Assembly (NCBI RefSeq): GCF_963924675.1
Contig: NW_027077450.1
Span: 186,001 to 250,000 of the forward strand
Length of the DNA stretch: 64,000 nt
Direction: 5' to 3'
Source: Phocoena phocoena
Lineage: Eukaryota > Chordata > Mammalia > Artiodactyla > Phocoenidae
Both the position numbers and the translations under genes were made by a program. Shown one piece after another: positions 62,080-64,000 of this stretch (positions are counted from its first letter, which is position 1; each line of letters begins with the position of its first letter). The notes beneath the pieces were generated by a model. It ran no database searches, was not told the DNA's origin, and saw nothing but the letters and a program-made list of their open reading frames with translations.

Positions 62080-63826
62080 TTGGCCAAAAAGTGCATATGC
62101 GTTTTTTCCTGAATATATTCAGGAAAAAACGCATACGCCCTTTTTGGCCAAGTGCATCATTGTCCACTTTGTGCCTCTTTTCCTATGCTTTCAGGGCAAT
62201 TCCAATCTACCACCTGCAATCGTTTTCCTGAAATTCTGCCCCGCTTTCAAGTCCCCTTCGCAGGCTTACTTCAATATACTTTTGGAAGATAGCTGTCATT
62301 TATAACTCTGCAGGTTTGTGAATTACAGTGCCACTGAGCTCCTTTCTTCAACTCGCTTTCTTGTGAGCTGGGCACAAAACCACAGGATTGTTTCAGGCAC
62401 TAATCTGTTACCAGCAGGGCACGCTGAGCCTTTGGTTAATTCCTCTTCCTGGTGGGAAATGAGCATTACATTTGCCCGTGCAGACACCTACAGCTAGTCT
62501 CTCATTGGTTCTCCCTATTCCTGTTCATCTTGCACAGAAATTGCAAGCTGTGCCAAACAGGACGTTAAAGGCACTGACTCTCCAAGCGGGGAGAGTGTTA
62601 GTAAAGCATCTGGAATGGTGAACCCGAGGACCAGGATACGAAAACTGAGATGCATTTTAAATCGATTCCCAATCACTCGGTGGACCATACTGTGGGTTTC
62701 CCATGCATGTTTTAGCTGGAGGAAGAATCCCTTGAACCTGAAGTGTTGGGACCCATGGAATAGGTACCATGCAGTATGACTTCAAAGGGTCTGCATTTGC
62801 TCACCGAAACTCACCAATGCTATCAGCCTGAAGTGTCCAGCCTTATGTCTCAACCAGCTGTGGGTGTAGATGTGGTCAATCCCGGTTGCATCACATGCCC
62901 TGAGTGAATTATTTAAGAATTGCTCTCTATTTCACTGTCTTTGTGTTTTGTTTTCGAAATTTATTTTGATAATGGGATTTATCGGATTTTCACTGCTGCG
63001 TTTCGGCCGCTGTACACACGCTTGATTCTCTTACAGAGACATATATATCCATGGGTTTTAAGATTCTTCCTAGTCAGGTATATTCTTAGGCGTTGAATAT
63101 GTGGTGTTGAGTCCATTTCGTTGAGCAAGGAGTAGGTCTTGTCTATTACATATTTGGCTTATGGAATGTTATCTGTGCTAATTTCAGTCTCTGGTTTTAT
63201 GCAGCACCCCAAGGCACCTTTCCCCATAAGCAAGCACTAGTTTGTTTTCTAAATTTGAGACCCTGTTCTGTTTTGTAATTCAGTTCATGTGTAGTCAAGT
63301 TTACATTCCGTGTATTAGTGATATCTTATGATGTTTCTTTTTCTGTGTGACGTAGTTCACGTAGAATCACCGTACCTGCATCCACTCACTATGCCGCTAT
63401 GGGCCTGATGACACAGATTTCATTGCTGAGTGATACTGCATTGCACGTACGTGCCACAACTTCTTTATCCATTTTTTGCTTTCTGGGATATTTACCTGGT
63501 ACTGTAGACGAGCTTCTTGGGAACACAGCCGTCCCAAACTGTGGGGTGGCTCTCTGTTTTTGATTTTAATTTCCCTAAGGAATAGGACCATAAGTGCAAT
63601 TGCCATAGGCTGTGTTGCTTTATTTCTTACATTTTTCAGGAAACACCATACACTTCTCCAGGGTGGCTGTTGGCAATTTACATCCTGCCAATCAGCATAA
63701 CAAGGCTCCCTGTTCTCCATATCCTGTCCTACCTTTCTGGATTTTACACTTTTTTCAGATGGCCCTCTTGCCCGGGGGGCAGTGAGACTTCATTGTAGTG
63801 CAGATTTCCTTTACAGGCTTGCTTGG
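62080..63826 (+). repeat. Satellite monomer 2, unit 2
   Basis: Copy of 12397-14143. Palindrome at 62080-62151. Confidence 0.93.
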
Positions 63827-64000
63827 TTGGCCAAAAAGTGCGTATGCGTTTTTTCCTGAATATATTCAGGAAAATACGCATACGCACTTTTTGGCCAAGT
63901 GCATCATTGACGACGTTCTGCCTCTTTTCCTATGCTTTCAGGGCAATTCCAGTCTACCCCCTGCAATCGTTTTCCTGAAATTCTGCTCCGCTTTCAAGTC
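63827..64000 (+). repeat. Satellite monomer 3, unit 2, cut by window end
   Basis: Palindrome at 63827-63898 with the same GTGC/GCAC pairing and A/T mismatch as at 14144. Continues past the window. Confidence 0.92.

Larger units (their letters stand above)
49683..64000. repeat. Second, partial copy of the ~49.68-kb unit
   Basis: Collinear with 1-14317. I noticed two indels and at least eight substitutions in about 14.3 kb, so identity is near 99.9%. It is cut off by the window end inside the third intact satellite monomer. Conceptual translations across 1-9.1 kb are unchanged apart from the frame affected by the indel near 3331. The substitutions I saw fall between 9.2 and 12.4 kb of the unit. 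Confidence 0.93.

Overview
The window is mammalian, non-genic and almost wholly repetitive. The L1 retrotransposon 3' ends at 1041-1781 and 8626-9297 look like cetartiodactyl L1. I see no BovB or Bov-tA elements that would point to a ruminant. A tandem repeat of about 1,747 bp fits the length known for the 'common cetacean satellite' of baleen and some toothed whales. A whale is therefore my best guess, but this is inference from repeat type and length only. I found no intact protein-coding gene, tRNA, rRNA or CRISPR array.

Layout. (1) 1-1040 is non-satellite sequence with a weak promoter/exon-like signature. (2) 1041-1781 is a minus-strand L1 3' end. (3) 1782-2905 is old, diverged satellite. 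(4) 2906-8264 is a nested, GC-richer minisatellite: subunits of about 54 bp, grouped in elevens into a period of about 591 bp. It replaces roughly 1.4 kb of a satellite monomer. (5) 8265-10650 is one satellite monomer split by a 5'-truncated L1 with target-site duplications. (6) 10651-46230 is a head-to-tail array of about 1,747-bp monomers. Its middle (about 17.6-40.3 kb) forms an 8,734-bp, five-monomer higher-order repeat present in about 2.6 nearly identical copies. Both edges are diverged. (7) 46231-49682 holds a minus-strand L1 fragment, unassigned sequence, a broken endogenous-retrovirus pol remnant and a short 65-75 bp repeat. (8) From 49683 the whole layout starts again: 49683-64000 repeats 1-14317 at about 99.9% identity, so the locus is itself a tandem repeat of about 49.68 kb.

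The satellite monomer is a composite. About half is an ancient minus-strand L1 3' end (ORF2 C-terminus plus 3' UTR). Next to it sits a 72-bp palindrome resembling a mariner-derived MITE, perfect in many monomers. About 0.8 kb of the monomer is of unknown origin. The locus thus has repeats at five scales: 54 bp, 591 bp, 1.75 kb, 8.7 kb and 49.7 kb. The features that stand out are this hierarchy, the symmetrically maintained palindrome, and the duplication of a whole satellite locus including its decayed edges.
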